Part shown: piece by piece, positions 9,237-18,291 of the stretch
Layout of the letters: every line of letters begins with the position of its first letter
Position numbering within the stretch: the stretch's first letter is position 1
NCBI GenBank assembly: GCA_963769745.1
Contig: CAVYNB010000019.1
Location: 62,001-126,000 of the forward strand
Source: JALORV01 sp963769745
GTDB taxonomy: Bacteria > Pseudomonadota > Gammaproteobacteria > Burkholderiales > Burkholderiaceae_F
Direction: 5' to 3'
DNA: 64,000 nt
Notes under the pieces: generated by a model
Database searches by the model: none
Told to the model about the DNA's origin: nothing
Seen by the model: the letters and a program-made list of their open reading frames with translations, nothing else
Program-made: the position numbers and the translations under genes

Positions 9237-9585
9237 ATGTCCTGGACACAGCCGACGCCCGCCCAAGCCTGGATTCTGCTCGTCCTCGCCGGGCTGCTTG
9301 AAATTGGCTGGGCCGTCGGCATGAAGTACACGGACGGCTTCTCACGAGCGGGTCCGAGCGCAATCGTCGCTGACCGCCGCGATGCTGTCGTTCTGGTTGC
9401 TCGCGCTGGCCATGAAGGCACTGCCCGTGGGCACGGCGTACGCGGTCTGGGTCGGCATCGGCGCGGCCGGTGCAGCGGTGCTCGGCATGGTCCTGTTCCG
9501 TGAGCCAGCGACACTCGCGCGCATGATCTGCCTGCTGCTGATCGTGGCTGGAGTGGTCGGACTCAAGGTCGTGTCCGAACACTGA
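9237..9585 (+). CDS. Small multidrug resistance (SMR/SugE-like) transporter, frameshifted
   Basis: Two overlapping frames make one SMR protein of about 115 residues. The first frame gives helix 1 with the essential membrane Glu in AGLLEIGWAVGMKYTDGF; the second gives helices 2-4, from LTAAMLSFWLLALAMKALP to LLLIVAGVVGLKVVSE. The GLLEIGWA and GTAYAVW motifs place it in the SugE (Gdx, guanidinium exporter) branch. The frames join if one extra base in 9361-9368 (ATCGTCGCTG in place of ATCTCGCTG) is removed. I start at ATG 9237; an in-frame TTG at 9228 is an alternative. No guanidine riboswitch could be recognised in the 128 bases upstream. Confidence 0.82.
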
Positions 9586-9704
9586 ACTTGCGCGCCGGGG
9601 CACCGTTCGCTCCTGTGGCGCGGCGTTCGGCGCCGCCCCGGCAACGAAGCATCGTCTGAGACAGGACCGGTCCGATGGCATTGATATGCTGCGCGCCGCT
9701 TCCC

Positions 9705-11174
9705 ATGAAGTTCATGCATTCGATCACTTCCGCACTTGTGCTTGCCGCCGTGCTGGTGCTGGCAGCATGCCGGCCCGGCACAGGTTCGCGCGCCGACGGG
9801 CTGGAGCCGTGTCGCCTCCCCGGAGTTGAACGCGAGATCCTGTGCGGTGCCGTATCGATGCCGGAAGATCCGGACGCCCCGGCCGGCCGCAAGATCGACA
9901 TCCACTTCGCCGTCGTGCCCGCGGTGGCGCGCAACAAGCAGCCGGACCCGGTATTCGTCTTTGCCGGCGGGCCGGGACAGGCGGCCACCCGCGTCATCGG
10001 CATGACGATGCCGATCTTCGCTGAACTGAATGCCCGCCGCGACATCGTGTTCATCGACCAGCGCGGCACGGGCAAGTCGAACCCGCTCGACTGCGCGGAC
10101 GATGAGCCCTCGCTGGCGGCCACGCTCGATCCGTCGCAGCAGGTCGAGCGCCTGCAACGCTGCCTGCGTGAACTGCGTGCCGACACGCGGCAGTACGCGA
10201 CCTGGATTGCGGTGGACGACTTCGACGCGGTGCGCATGAAGCTCGGAGCCGCGCGCATCAATCTCTGGGGCGGATCGTACGGAACGCGCGCGGCACTCGA
10301 GTACCTGCGCCGCTACCCGCAGCACGTGCGTACCGCCGTGCTGGACGGCGTGGCGCCGCCGGACATGACCTTGCCCGCAGCCTTTGCTCTCGACGCCGAT
10401 GCAGCGCTGGCCGCGTTGTCCGCGACCTGCCGGTCGGACGAGCGCTGCCGAGTCCGATTTCCCGACTTCGACGCGCGCATCGGCGCGCTGCTCGCGCGTG
10501 CCGACGACGGCTTCGAGGTCACCGTCGCGGATCCGCTGACCGGACAGCCGCAGAAGCTGCAGGTGGACCGGCGCCTGCTCGCCTCGCTGCTGCGCGTGCC
10601 ACTTTACGTGCCGGCCCTGGGTGCGATGTTGCCGCAGGCGCTCGCCGAAGCAGAGGGAGGCGACTTCAACGGGCTCGTCGCGCTGTCGGTTGCCGTGAGC
10701 GGTCGCGTCAGTGAGAACTTTTCGCTCGGCATGCACTTCGCCGTGATTTGCGCGGAGGATCTGCCGCGACTGGGTCCGACACAGCTCAAGGCCGCTGCGG
10801 CCACGCGCTTCGGCAGCGTGTTTACGGACCTCTACACGGACGCGTGCACCGCGATCGCGACGCGACCCGTCCCTGAAGGCTTCTATCAGGTCCCGCGTGC
10901 GGACGTCCCGGTGCTGGTGCTGTCCGGCGGCCTGGACCCCGCCACGCCCCCGCGTCACGGCGCTTCGGTCGCCGAGCGCCTCGGCAACGCGCGTCATGTC
11001 GTCTCGCCTCACCTCGGCCACGGGCTCAGTGGACAGGCGTGCGCCCCACGCCTGATCACGCGTTTCGTCCGCGAAGGCGACTTCGTCAACCTCGACACCG
11101 ATTGCCTCGAGAAGCTGCCGGCCGCGAGTTTCTTCGAGCCGATCGACGCACCGCCCACCAAGGCTCCGCGATGA
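9705..11174 (+). CDS. Alpha/beta hydrolase, S33 tripeptidyl-aminopeptidase-like lipoprotein
   Basis: The protein is about 489 residues from ATG 9705 (an upstream ATG at 9675 adds ten unlikely residues). The N-terminus is a lipoprotein signal with lipobox LAAC. The hydrolase fold shows the oxyanion HG-equivalent FAGGPGQ, the DQRGTGKS strand, the nucleophile elbow GGSYGTR, the acid in LSGGLDPATP and the histidine in HLGHG. The C-terminal part matches the TAP-like domain found in tripeptidyl aminopeptidases and prolyl aminopeptidase relatives. Expected location is the periplasmic face of a membrane, acting on peptides or esters. It is followed after 13 bases by the ABC transporter genes. Confidence 0.87.
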   Translation: MKFMHSITSALVLAAVLVLAACRPGTGSRADGLEPCRLPGVEREILCGAVSMPEDPDAPAGRKIDIHFAVVPAVARNKQPDPVFVFAGGPGQAATRVIGMTMPIFAELNARRDIVFIDQRGTGKSNPLDCADDEPSLAATLDPSQQVERLQRCLRELRADTRQYATWIAVDDFDAVRMKLGAARINLWGGSYGTRAALEYLRRYPQHVRTAVLDGVAPPDMTLPAAFALDADAALAALSATCRSDERCRVRFPDFDARIGALLARADDGFEVTVADPLTGQPQKLQVDRRLLASLLRVPLYVPALGAMLPQALAEAEGGDFNGLVALSVAVSGRVSENFSLGMHFAVICAEDLPRLGPTQLKAAAATRFGSVFTDLYTDACTAIATRPVPEGFYQVPRADVPVLVLSGGLDPATPPRHGASVAERLGNARHVVSPHLGHGLSGQACAPRLITRFVREGDFVNLDTDCLEKLPAASFFEPIDAPPTKAPR

Positions 11175-11187
11175 TCGAGGCGCGACG

Positions 11188-11957
<770 letters not shown>

Positions 11958-11961
<4 letters not shown>

Positions 11962-13131
11962 GAGCCGCGGCCGTCGTTTTCCGCAAGGAACTCAGGGATG
12001 CGCTGCGCGACCGGCGCACCTGGATCGTGGTACTGCTGAGTTCGCTGCTGGCCGGCCCGGTTTCGCTGCTGCTGATTGCCAGTTTCGTGTCGAGCGCGGA
12101 AGAAAGCGCCGCACGGCGCGAAGTGATCATCGCCAACGCCACGGCCGCGCCGACCCTCGTCAACTACCTGCAAGCGCAACGGTGCGACGATCCGCGATGC
12201 ACCGGCGGACTTCCGCGAACAGGTGCGATCCGGCCACCTGCAGAATGCGGTGGTCGTGATTCCCGACGACTTCGGCCGGCGCCTCGCGGCCGGTGAAACC
12301 ATCCGTCTCGATGTCGTGTTCGATGGAACCGCGAACCGTGCCCAGACGGCCGTGCGGACCACGATGGCGCTGCTGCAGGGCTTCAACGGTGAACTCGGTT
12401 CGCAGCGCCTGCTGGCCCGCGGGGTCAGCCCGCAGGTACTGAAGCCACTGCAGATCGAGGAGGTCAACCTCGCCGGCAGCCGCGCGCGCGGTGCGCAGCT
12501 GCTGTTCCTGGTGCCCTGGCTCGCTCTGGTAGGCGCAGTTGTCGGAGCGATCAGCGTCGCCATCGACGTCACGGCCGGCGAGCGCGAACGCGGCTCGCTG
12601 GAGCCGCTGCTGATGAATCCGGTGTCGACCGGCTCGCTCGTACTCGGCAAGTGGGCGGTGGCCGCGACCTGCTCGGCCGCCGTCGTGGTGCTGACGCTGG
12701 CCGGCTTTACTGCCGCGATGCAGTTCGTCCGCAGCGAGAACCTGGCGGCGCTGATGCAGTTCGGCCTGCCCGAGGTGGCCCTGTTCATCGTGCTGCTGCT
12801 GCCGTTTTCGGCCATGGTGGGCTCGCTCAACATGCTGGCGGCGACCTACGGCCGCAGCCACAAGGAAGCACAGACCTACGCGAGCTACATCACGATGCTG
12901 GTGAACTTCGTGCCGATCCTGCCGCTGTTCCTGACCATACGCGATGCGCCCTGGCAGCTCCTCGTACCGGCGCTGGGCCAGCAGACCGTGCTGATGCGCG
13001 CGCTGCGCGGCGAAGTCGTCTCGACAACGGACATCGTCCTGCCGTCGGCGATTGCACTCGCGGTCACCGCTGCGGCCCTGCTCGTGCAGGCGCGGCTGTT
13101 GCGCGACGAGCGGATTGTCTTCTCAAGGTGA
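11958..13131 (+). CDS. ABC exporter permease (NatB/ABC-2 type), broken by a +1 insertion
   Basis: The N-terminal frame (start ATG 11958) gives RKELRDALRDRRTW, a transmembrane helix and a periplasmic segment to LVNYLQAQ. The rest continues in the next frame with ATIRDAPADFREQV and six further hydrophobic segments to the stop at 13131. Removing one base near 12178-12182 (CAACGGTGCG to CAAGGTGCG) restores a 390-residue NatB-like ABC-2 permease. The cytoplasmic loop ERGSLEPLLMNPVSTGSL is the family's most conserved part. It works with the ATPase encoded just upstream. The break lies in a variable periplasmic loop, and downstream coding is undamaged. Confidence 0.85.
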
Positions 13132-13258
13132 GTCGCGCGTCCTGGCGACGCGCGTCGATAGATCGTTCCGCAACCGCGGCTGACCCTTTCAGGACATCGA
13201 CGCGACACAGTTCCGTCCTCGGGCGGCGTCAATTCCGGCGATCACGGGCCCGCTCGGG

Positions 13259-13267
13259 TGCGATAAT
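13259..13267 (+). promoter_or_regulatory. Candidate extended -10 promoter for the PEGA kinase gene
   Basis: TGCGATAAT matches an extended -10 element (TGN plus GATAAT). A start site seven bases further on would leave only about three bases before the ATG at 13277, so the kinase mRNA could be nearly leaderless; no Shine-Dalgarno sequence is visible. No -35 is evident. Confidence 0.4.
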
Positions 13268-13276
13268 CGCGCTCCG

Positions 13277-14692
13277 ATGTCCGAGCCGATGACTGCCACC
13301 GAGCCCCAGGTCGCCACGGGACCGTCTTCCGTGGCGATGCCGAAGACGATCGGGCGCTTCACGATCCTCAACGAGATCGGTCGAGGCTCCTATGGTGTCG
13401 TGTGGGCGGCGCAGGATCCGGTGCTGGCCCGCGAAGTCGCGATCAAGGTGATCCCGCTCGCGCGTGAAGCCGAGTTCAGGACACAGATCGAGGCCAACTT
13501 CCTGCGCGAGGCGAAGTCCGCCGGCGGGATGAGCCATCCCAGCATCGTCACGATCTACGACGCCGGCAAGACCGATGCCTTCGCCTACATCGCGATGGAG
13601 CGGCTGCACGGGCAGGACCTGCACGAATACCTTGCGGGCGGCAACCGCATGAGCCCGCGGCAGGCGGCGTCGATGATGATGCGCCTGGCCGATGCCATTC
13701 ATTACGCCAACAAGCGCGGCCTGGTCCATCGCGACATCAAGCCGTCGAATATCTTCCTGTCGCGCGACCTCAAGCCCAAGCTGCTCGACTTCGGAACCGC
13801 ACTGGCTCCCACCCCACGCGACGCCAAGGACAAGGGCACGCGCCAGCTGGTGGGCACGCCGAACTACATGTCGCCCGAGCAGGCCAAGGGCGAACCGCTC
13901 GATGCACGCAGCGACATCTTCTCGCTCGGCACGATCCTGTACGAGCTGCTGACGGGTCGCCGCGCATTCGACGGCCGGACCATCGACGAAACGCTCGAAC
14001 AGGTCCTCAGCGCCCGTCCACGCGCGGTCGACAAGATCCGGCCCGAGACACCGGAGCCACTGCTGGCCATCGTGCGCAAGGCGATGGAACGCGACCCGGC
14101 GAACCGGTACCAGAAGGCCTCGGACTTTCGCAACGCGCTGGCTGACTTTGTCGACGGCTCGCGCGCTCCGGGTGCCGATCTGTCGGCGGCGACGCGACCG
14201 GCGGACTTCACGCCACCGCCGTCGGCGCGCATCGGCCTCAAGCTCGTGCTGGGCGCGGCTGCATTGCTCGCGGCGGCGGTCGTGATCTTCATCGCGCTGC
14301 GTCCGGAACCTGCGCCACCGCCCCCGGTGGTGGATGCCGTCCCGGTGCCCGTGACACCCGCTCCGCCGCCGGTGGCCGAAACGCCGCCCGAGTCCGTCAC
14401 GGCGCCGGCCGAGGACCTCAAGCCTGCCGAGACGAAGGCGGCGATGCGGCGACGCTCCGAGTCGGCGTCGACGGCCGTTCCCGTGCGCGACGGCACGGTG
14501 AACCTTGCGGTCACGCCCTGGGGCGAAGTGTTTGTCGACGGCGTCGCCCGCGGGGTGTCGCCGCCGCTGACGCAGCTTTCACTGTCACCCGGTGCCCACA
14601 CGATCGAAATCCGCAACAGTTCGGCGCCGCCGCTTTCGGTTCGTGTCGAACTGCGCTCCGGCGAAGCGATTTCGCTGCAGCATCGGTTCTAG
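13277..14692 (+). CDS. Membrane-anchored Ser/Thr protein kinase with PEGA domain
   Basis: This 471-residue Hanks-type kinase has every catalytic element: G-loop GRGSYG (35-40), Lys57 in AIKV, Glu78, HRDIKPSN (151-158), DFG (171-173) and GTPNYMSPEQ in the activation segment. A transmembrane helix spans about 320-341. A Pro-rich linker follows, then a C-terminal PEGA domain (about 409-465) with AVTPWGEVFVDG, placed in the periplasm by the predicted topology. PEGA domains are thought to bind surface structures or peptidoglycan-associated partners, so the kinase may sense an envelope signal. The downstream gene is a paralogue with a dead kinase domain. The layout recalls kinases linked to type VI secretion, but no tss genes are in this window. 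Confidence 0.93.
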   Translation: MSEPMTATEPQVATGPSSVAMPKTIGRFTILNEIGRGSYGVVWAAQDPVLAREVAIKVIPLAREAEFRTQIEANFLREAKSAGGMSHPSIVTIYDAGKTDAFAYIAMERLHGQDLHEYLAGGNRMSPRQAASMMMRLADAIHYANKRGLVHRDIKPSNIFLSRDLKPKLLDFGTALAPTPRDAKDKGTRQLVGTPNYMSPEQAKGEPLDARSDIFSLGTILYELLTGRRAFDGRTIDETLEQVLSARPRAVDKIRPETPEPLLAIVRKAMERDPANRYQKASDFRNALADFVDGSRAPGADLSAATRPADFTPPPSARIGLKLVLGAAALLAAAVVIFIALRPEPAPPPPVVDAVPVPVTPAPPPVAETPPESVTAPAEDLKPAETKAAMRRRSESASTAVPVRDGTVNLAVTPWGEVFVDGVARGVSPPLTQLSLSPGAHTIEIRNSSAPPLSVRVELRSGEAISLQHRF

Positions 14693-14865
14693 CGCCCATG
14701 CAGGCGCCCCCGTCGTCATTGGGACGGCGATTGACCCCCATTTCCTCCGTTTGCACCGGTTGAGTCCATCGCGCTCATCGGCTAGCCTCGACAGGCCATG
14801 AATCGGACCACCGACTCGGATTGCGCCTGTTTGTTGCGCGCCACGCCGACCGTGGGCGCAGGCTG

Positions 14866-16392
14866 ATGTCTCAGACCGTCGCATCGAAGTCGCCGACCCT
14901 TTCGCCCAACGTCAAGCTGGTCGGTCGCTATTCGGTGCTGCGCGAGTTGCGCCGCGATCGCTACACCACCGTTTATCTCGCCTTCGACCCCGTCCTGAAC
15001 CGCGAACTCGTGGTGAAGGCGGTGCAGCTGCATCCGGCCAGTGCCCAGGACCGCGCGGCCCACGAGCGTGTCGAACAGGCCTTCATGCGTCAGGCCCAGG
15101 CCGCCGGCCGCCTGCACCATCCGCACATCGTCACCGTGTTCGACGCCGGTCATGTCAATCGCATCGGCTACATCGCCCTCGAGAAGGTCGACGGCAAGAT
15201 GCTCGATGAGCTGATCACCGAGGGCTACCGGCCGGGTTTCCTTCAGGCGGCCGACATCGTCGCGCGCGTAGCCGACGCCGTCGAATTCGCCCATGTGCGT
15301 GCCATTCCGCACGGTCACCTGTCGCCTTCCCGCATCTACCTGCAGGGACCGGAGCGCACGCCGAAAGTGATGGGTTTCGGCGGCTGGATCGACAGCGGCA
15401 TGACCGGAGACTTCGAGTTGCACGGCACGGACCGCCTGCTGCCGTACTTCGGCGATGAACTGTCGGGCGAGGCACGCCGCAAGGACATACGCGCGCTCGG
15501 TGCGCTGCTCTTCCTGTTGCTGACCGGGACGCGCCCGGATGCGAAGACCCTGCGTGCGCAGGGCAAGGCGATCGAGAGTCCGGTGCTGCAGCTCAAGCCC
15601 AATGCGCCGCTCGCGCTCGCGGAAATTGCCGAACAGGCCCTCGAACTGGGCGGCACCCGCGTGTTCTCCACTGCCGCGCAGGTGCGCAACGCCCTGACGA
15701 CCTATCTGTGGGGCAACCGCGGTGAAATGCCGCTGCCGGGTTCCGCGACGATCACCGGCATGCCCGCCCGCCTGGCTGTGATGCCTCAGCGCGCCGCAAC
15801 GATGACCGTGGCGACCATCGTCGCCACGCCGACACGTTCCGGACCGGCGCGGGTGAGTCGCAGCCGGTGGCGCATGCACGCGATCGCTGGCCTGGTCGGC
15901 GTCGTCGCCATCGCTGCCATTGCCGGCATCGGGATGCAGGCGAACTTCTTCGACGGTCGGTCCATGACGACGAGCCCGGCTCGCGACACGATGTCCAGCC
16001 CGCCAGTCGCGAGCCCGGCACCGGTGACGGACACGGCATCCGCAGGCGCGCCTGCAGCGGCGCCCGCCGACGGTGAAGTCCGCAGCACAGCTCCGGGCAC
16101 CGCGGCGGTAGACGTTGCCCAGGGCGCCGTGCGCAGCTCACCGGTCCGCCCGGCTCCCGCGCGCGCCGCCGTGGTCCAGGGTGCTCTCGGCGTCGTTGCG
16201 CTCGCCGTCGCCCCGTGGGGCACCGTCTATGTCAATGGAGATGCGCGCGGCACGACACCGCCACTGACGCAACTGACGTTGCCCGCGGGCCGCTACACGA
16301 TCGAGATTCGCAACGGCGAGCGCACGCCGTACATTGCACAGCTGGACGTCACCCCCGAGCGTCCGCAACAGATCCGGCACCGATTCCAATGA
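14866..16392 (+). CDS. Predicted pseudokinase with transmembrane segment and PEGA domain
   Basis: The 508-residue protein starts at ATG 14866; a TTG-initiated extension to 14821 is less likely. It aligns along its full length with the preceding kinase but has lost catalysis: the G-loop glycines are gone (LRRDRYTTVY), the alpha-C Glu is Gln77, HRD is HGH (149-151) and DFG is GFG (170-172). Only Lys51 in VVKAV remains. A transmembrane helix lies near 337-357 and a PEGA domain near 440-505, where AVAPWGTVYVNG parallels the kinase's AVTPWGEVFVDG. It probably regulates or scaffolds the active kinase. Its stop codon overlaps the next ATG by four bases. Confidence 0.88.
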   Translation: MSQTVASKSPTLSPNVKLVGRYSVLRELRRDRYTTVYLAFDPVLNRELVVKAVQLHPASAQDRAAHERVEQAFMRQAQAAGRLHHPHIVTVFDAGHVNRIGYIALEKVDGKMLDELITEGYRPGFLQAADIVARVADAVEFAHVRAIPHGHLSPSRIYLQGPERTPKVMGFGGWIDSGMTGDFELHGTDRLLPYFGDELSGEARRKDIRALGALLFLLLTGTRPDAKTLRAQGKAIESPVLQLKPNAPLALAEIAEQALELGGTRVFSTAAQVRNALTTYLWGNRGEMPLPGSATITGMPARLAVMPQRAATMTVATIVATPTRSGPARVSRSRWRMHAIAGLVGVVAIAAIAGIGMQANFFDGRSMTTSPARDTMSSPPVASPAPVTDTASAGAPAAAPADGEVRSTAPGTAAVDVAQGAVRSSPVRPAPARAAVVQGALGVVALAVAPWGTVYVNGDARGTTPPLTQLTLPAGRYTIEIRNGERTPYIAQLDVTPERPQQIRHRFQ

Positions 16393-16985
16393 ACCCTCTG
16401 ACGGCTCGCACGCTGCTCCGGTGCGCCGCGCCGCTGGCCATTGCCGCTCTGAGCGGCTGTGCTGCCTTTGCGCCGCCACCGCCTCCGCCGCCTGCACCGC
16501 CGCCGACCATCAGCATCGCGCGCCTGTATGACCAGCCAGCGGAGCGAGCCTTCATCAGCGGCCTGCGCTATTACGAAGAGGGCCAGTACGAGCGCGCCGA
16601 AACGCTCATCAAGCGCGCACTGGCCGAAGGTCTGCGAGACCCGTATGACGTTGCGGTGGCACAGAAGCACCTTGCCTTCATCGCGTGCGCCTACAACCGC
16701 CCCACCGACTGCGAGCAGGCCTTTCGCGCTGCCTACGCAGCCGACTCGAACTTCAGGCTCACCGAGGCAGAAGTCGGACACCCGCTCTGGGGCCCGGTCT
16801 ACAAGCGCGTCGCCGCCGAGCAGTCGCCCAAACTGCCCTCCCGCCGCGGCGAAGTAACGCAGCCGATAAGCCAGCCCTTGCACTACGAACGGGCGCCGGG
16901 CCGTCCCAAGCCCGTTCGTCCACATCTGATCGGTCCGAGTGCACGTGCGAGCCGAAGGCTCGCGTACACGAGGACCGCGCGCTAG
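16389..16985 (+). CDS. TssQ-like lipoprotein with TPR-type repeat
   Basis: This 198-residue protein begins at ATG 16389, overlapping the pseudokinase stop (ATGA). It has a lipoprotein signal with lipobox LSGC (Cys about 23), a proline-rich spacer, then helical repeat segments including ERAFISGLRYYEEGQYERAE and the family-typical HLAFIACAYNR and EVGHPLWGPVYKRV. This pattern matches the TssQ family of lipoproteins described as type VI secretion associated. No T6SS structural genes are present here, so the association may be with the kinase pair instead. The last 15 codons overlap a REP-like hairpin and look unlike the rest of the protein, suggesting the natural C-terminus was extended by repeat insertion. 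Confidence 0.75.
   Translation: MNPLTARTLLRCAAPLAIAALSGCAAFAPPPPPPPAPPPTISIARLYDQPAERAFISGLRYYEEGQYERAETLIKRALAEGLRDPYDVAVAQKHLAFIACAYNRPTDCEQAFRAAYAADSNFRLTEAEVGHPLWGPVYKRVAAEQSPKLPSRRGEVTQPISQPLHYERAPGRPKPVRPHLIGPSARASRRLAYTRTAR
16939..16969 (+). repeat. REP-like hairpin, copy 1
   Basis: GCGAGCC (16947-16953), loop GAA, GGCTCGC (16957-16963) form a perfect 7-bp stem, flanked by GTGCACGT on the left and GTACAC on the right. The same architecture, CACGTGC-stem-3-base loop-stem-GCGTA, recurs at 46010-46042 (inverted) and 46106-46142. This copy lies at the 3' end of the tssQ-like gene, between two convergent genes. Confidence 0.7.
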
Positions 16986-17971
16986 AACCCGATGCGCGCC
17001 TTCTTGGCAGCACGGTCTTCGACGACATCGTCGGGCCGGACCTCGCTGCGTCCGTCGAGCTTGGCACTGCCGAACGCGGCCAGCAGCACGCGGCGCATTT
17101 CGCGTGGCTTCAGCCGCGCCACCCGGTCGAGGCATTCCGCACCGAGCTGCGGCGGGAACGCACGCCCCCAGGCATGCTCGGCGCGCAGTTCCTCGTAGAT
17201 GCTTTGCGCGATACGCCGCGAGCCGTCCAGATCCGGGGAATCGATCGCATAGACGTTCATGCGATTCAGGATCGGCTCGGGGATGCTGCGAGCATCGTTC
17301 GCCGTTGCAATCCACACGACTTCCGACGCGTCGATCGGCACTTCGGCGAACTCGTCGATGAAGTCGCACGCGGTGTCGTGCTCGAGCAGCGTGTACAGGC
17401 TGCCGAGCGGGTCGTACTGGCTGTCGCCACCGGCCTTGTCGATCTCGTCGACGACGATCACCGGATTGGCGTAGTCGCCGTTGACGAGAGCATCGAACAC
17501 CTTGCCGGGCTTGGCGTTCTTCCACTGGGCCGACGCGCCCGAGAGGATCCAGCCCGCGGTCAGCGAACTCATGCCGATGAAGTTGTAGCCGGTGCCGAGC
17601 AGCTTCGCCAGCCGCCGCGCGAAATGAGTCTTGCCGATTCCCGGATCGCCGAGCAGCAGGATCGGCTCGAGCTCGAGCGGGTCTTCCGAGGACAGGCACA
17701 GTGCCAGTTGCTTGCGGATGTCTTCGAGCGGCTCCTCGAAGTTCGGCAATTCATGGATGAGGCTGTCGATGTCCGGCAGTGCGGAGGGCTTGATGACGAA
17801 CCGCTGGCCGCCGCTGCGGATCATCTTGACGTAGGTTGCACGCAGCGCCTCGTTGGCGCCGTTGCCCAGTTCCTGCAGGTCGGACAGCGCCACTTCGACG
17901 CGCGGGATCTCGTAGACGTCCTTGAAACCGGCGATCGATATGGGTGACGGGATCGTGGCAGGCAGATTCAT
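16982..17971 (-). CDS. Lon-type AAA+ ATPase without protease domain
   Basis: The 329-residue protein carries one AAA+ module: Walker A GDPGIGKT (108-115), Walker B VIVVDEIDKA (171-180), sensor 1 WIATAND, an arginine finger region near PEPILNRMNV and a small helical C-terminal domain. It resembles the ATPase part of Lon but has neither the Lon N-domain nor the Ser-Lys protease domain. It may act as a chaperone or remodelling ATPase; the substrate is unknown. It is convergent with the TssQ-like gene, the stop codons overlapping by four bases. A 25-codon ORF with a strong ribosome site overlaps its start codon. Confidence 0.85.
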   Translation of the reverse strand: MNLPATIPSPISIAGFKDVYEIPRVEVALSDLQELGNGANEALRATYVKMIRSGGQRFVIKPSALPDIDSLIHELPNFEEPLEDIRKQLALCLSSEDPLELEPILLLGDPGIGKTHFARRLAKLLGTGYNFIGMSSLTAGWILSGASAQWKNAKPGKVFDALVNGDYANPVIVVDEIDKAGGDSQYDPLGSLYTLLEHDTACDFIDEFAEVPIDASEVVWIATANDARSIPEPILNRMNVYAIDSPDLDGSRRIAQSIYEELRAEHAWGRAFPPQLGAECLDRVARLKPREMRRVLLAAFGSAKLDGRSEVRPDDVVEDRAAKKARIGF

Positions 17972-18045
17972 GTGGACTCCCTCGCGCAGCGCGCTCCTCC
18001 GGGAGGGGTGTCACCCGCCTTCGGTCGGCCGCGCCGCGTGCTCAT
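17968..18045 (-). CDS. Possible 25-aa leader ORF coupled to the AAA+ ATPase gene
   Basis: Upstream of the ATPase, GGAGGGTTAC precedes an ATG at 18045 that opens a 25-codon Arg/Pro/Gly-rich reading frame (begins MSTRRGRPKAGD). Its TGA (17970-17968) overlaps the ATPase ATG (17971-17969) in the classic ATGA arrangement. The ribosome site is better than the one directly before the ATPase. It may be a translational coupler or leader peptide. I recognise no relatives, and it may be only a chance frame. Confidence 0.4.
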   Translation of the reverse strand: MSTRRGRPKAGDTPPGGARCAREST

Positions 18046-18291
18046 GTAACCCTCCGGTCATCAGTCACAAGTGCTCCTTGACGTTGTAACGCTACTGGAC
18101 GGACGTCTGATCATTCAATAAGCAAGTCCCTTGCCAGAAATGTTGCAAATCGGACGCCAAAAGGCAAAGCACTCGGCTAGCCGGAGTGCCAATTGCGGCG
18201 CAAAGCGGGCGCCCGAAGGAGCGCCGCCGACGTCACTCGACAGGATTGCGGGAACTCGGCAGGAATGTGGGAACGCGCCGAACCGAGGCGG
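18046..18291. other. Intergenic region upstream of the AAA+ ATPase, downstream of narL
   Basis: About 250 bases with no convincing gene. Its AT content is locally higher around 18060-18180 than in the surroundings. On the reverse strand TTGAAT and TAGCGT are separated by 18 bases and could be a weak sigma-70 promoter for the ATPase gene. No terminator with a T-run is visible for narL. Confidence 0.4.

Noticed and set aside
13277..16985. Complete type VI secretion locus
   Set aside because: Only a TssQ-like lipoprotein and kinases are present; no tssB, tssC, hcp, vgrG, clpV or membrane-complex genes are in the window.
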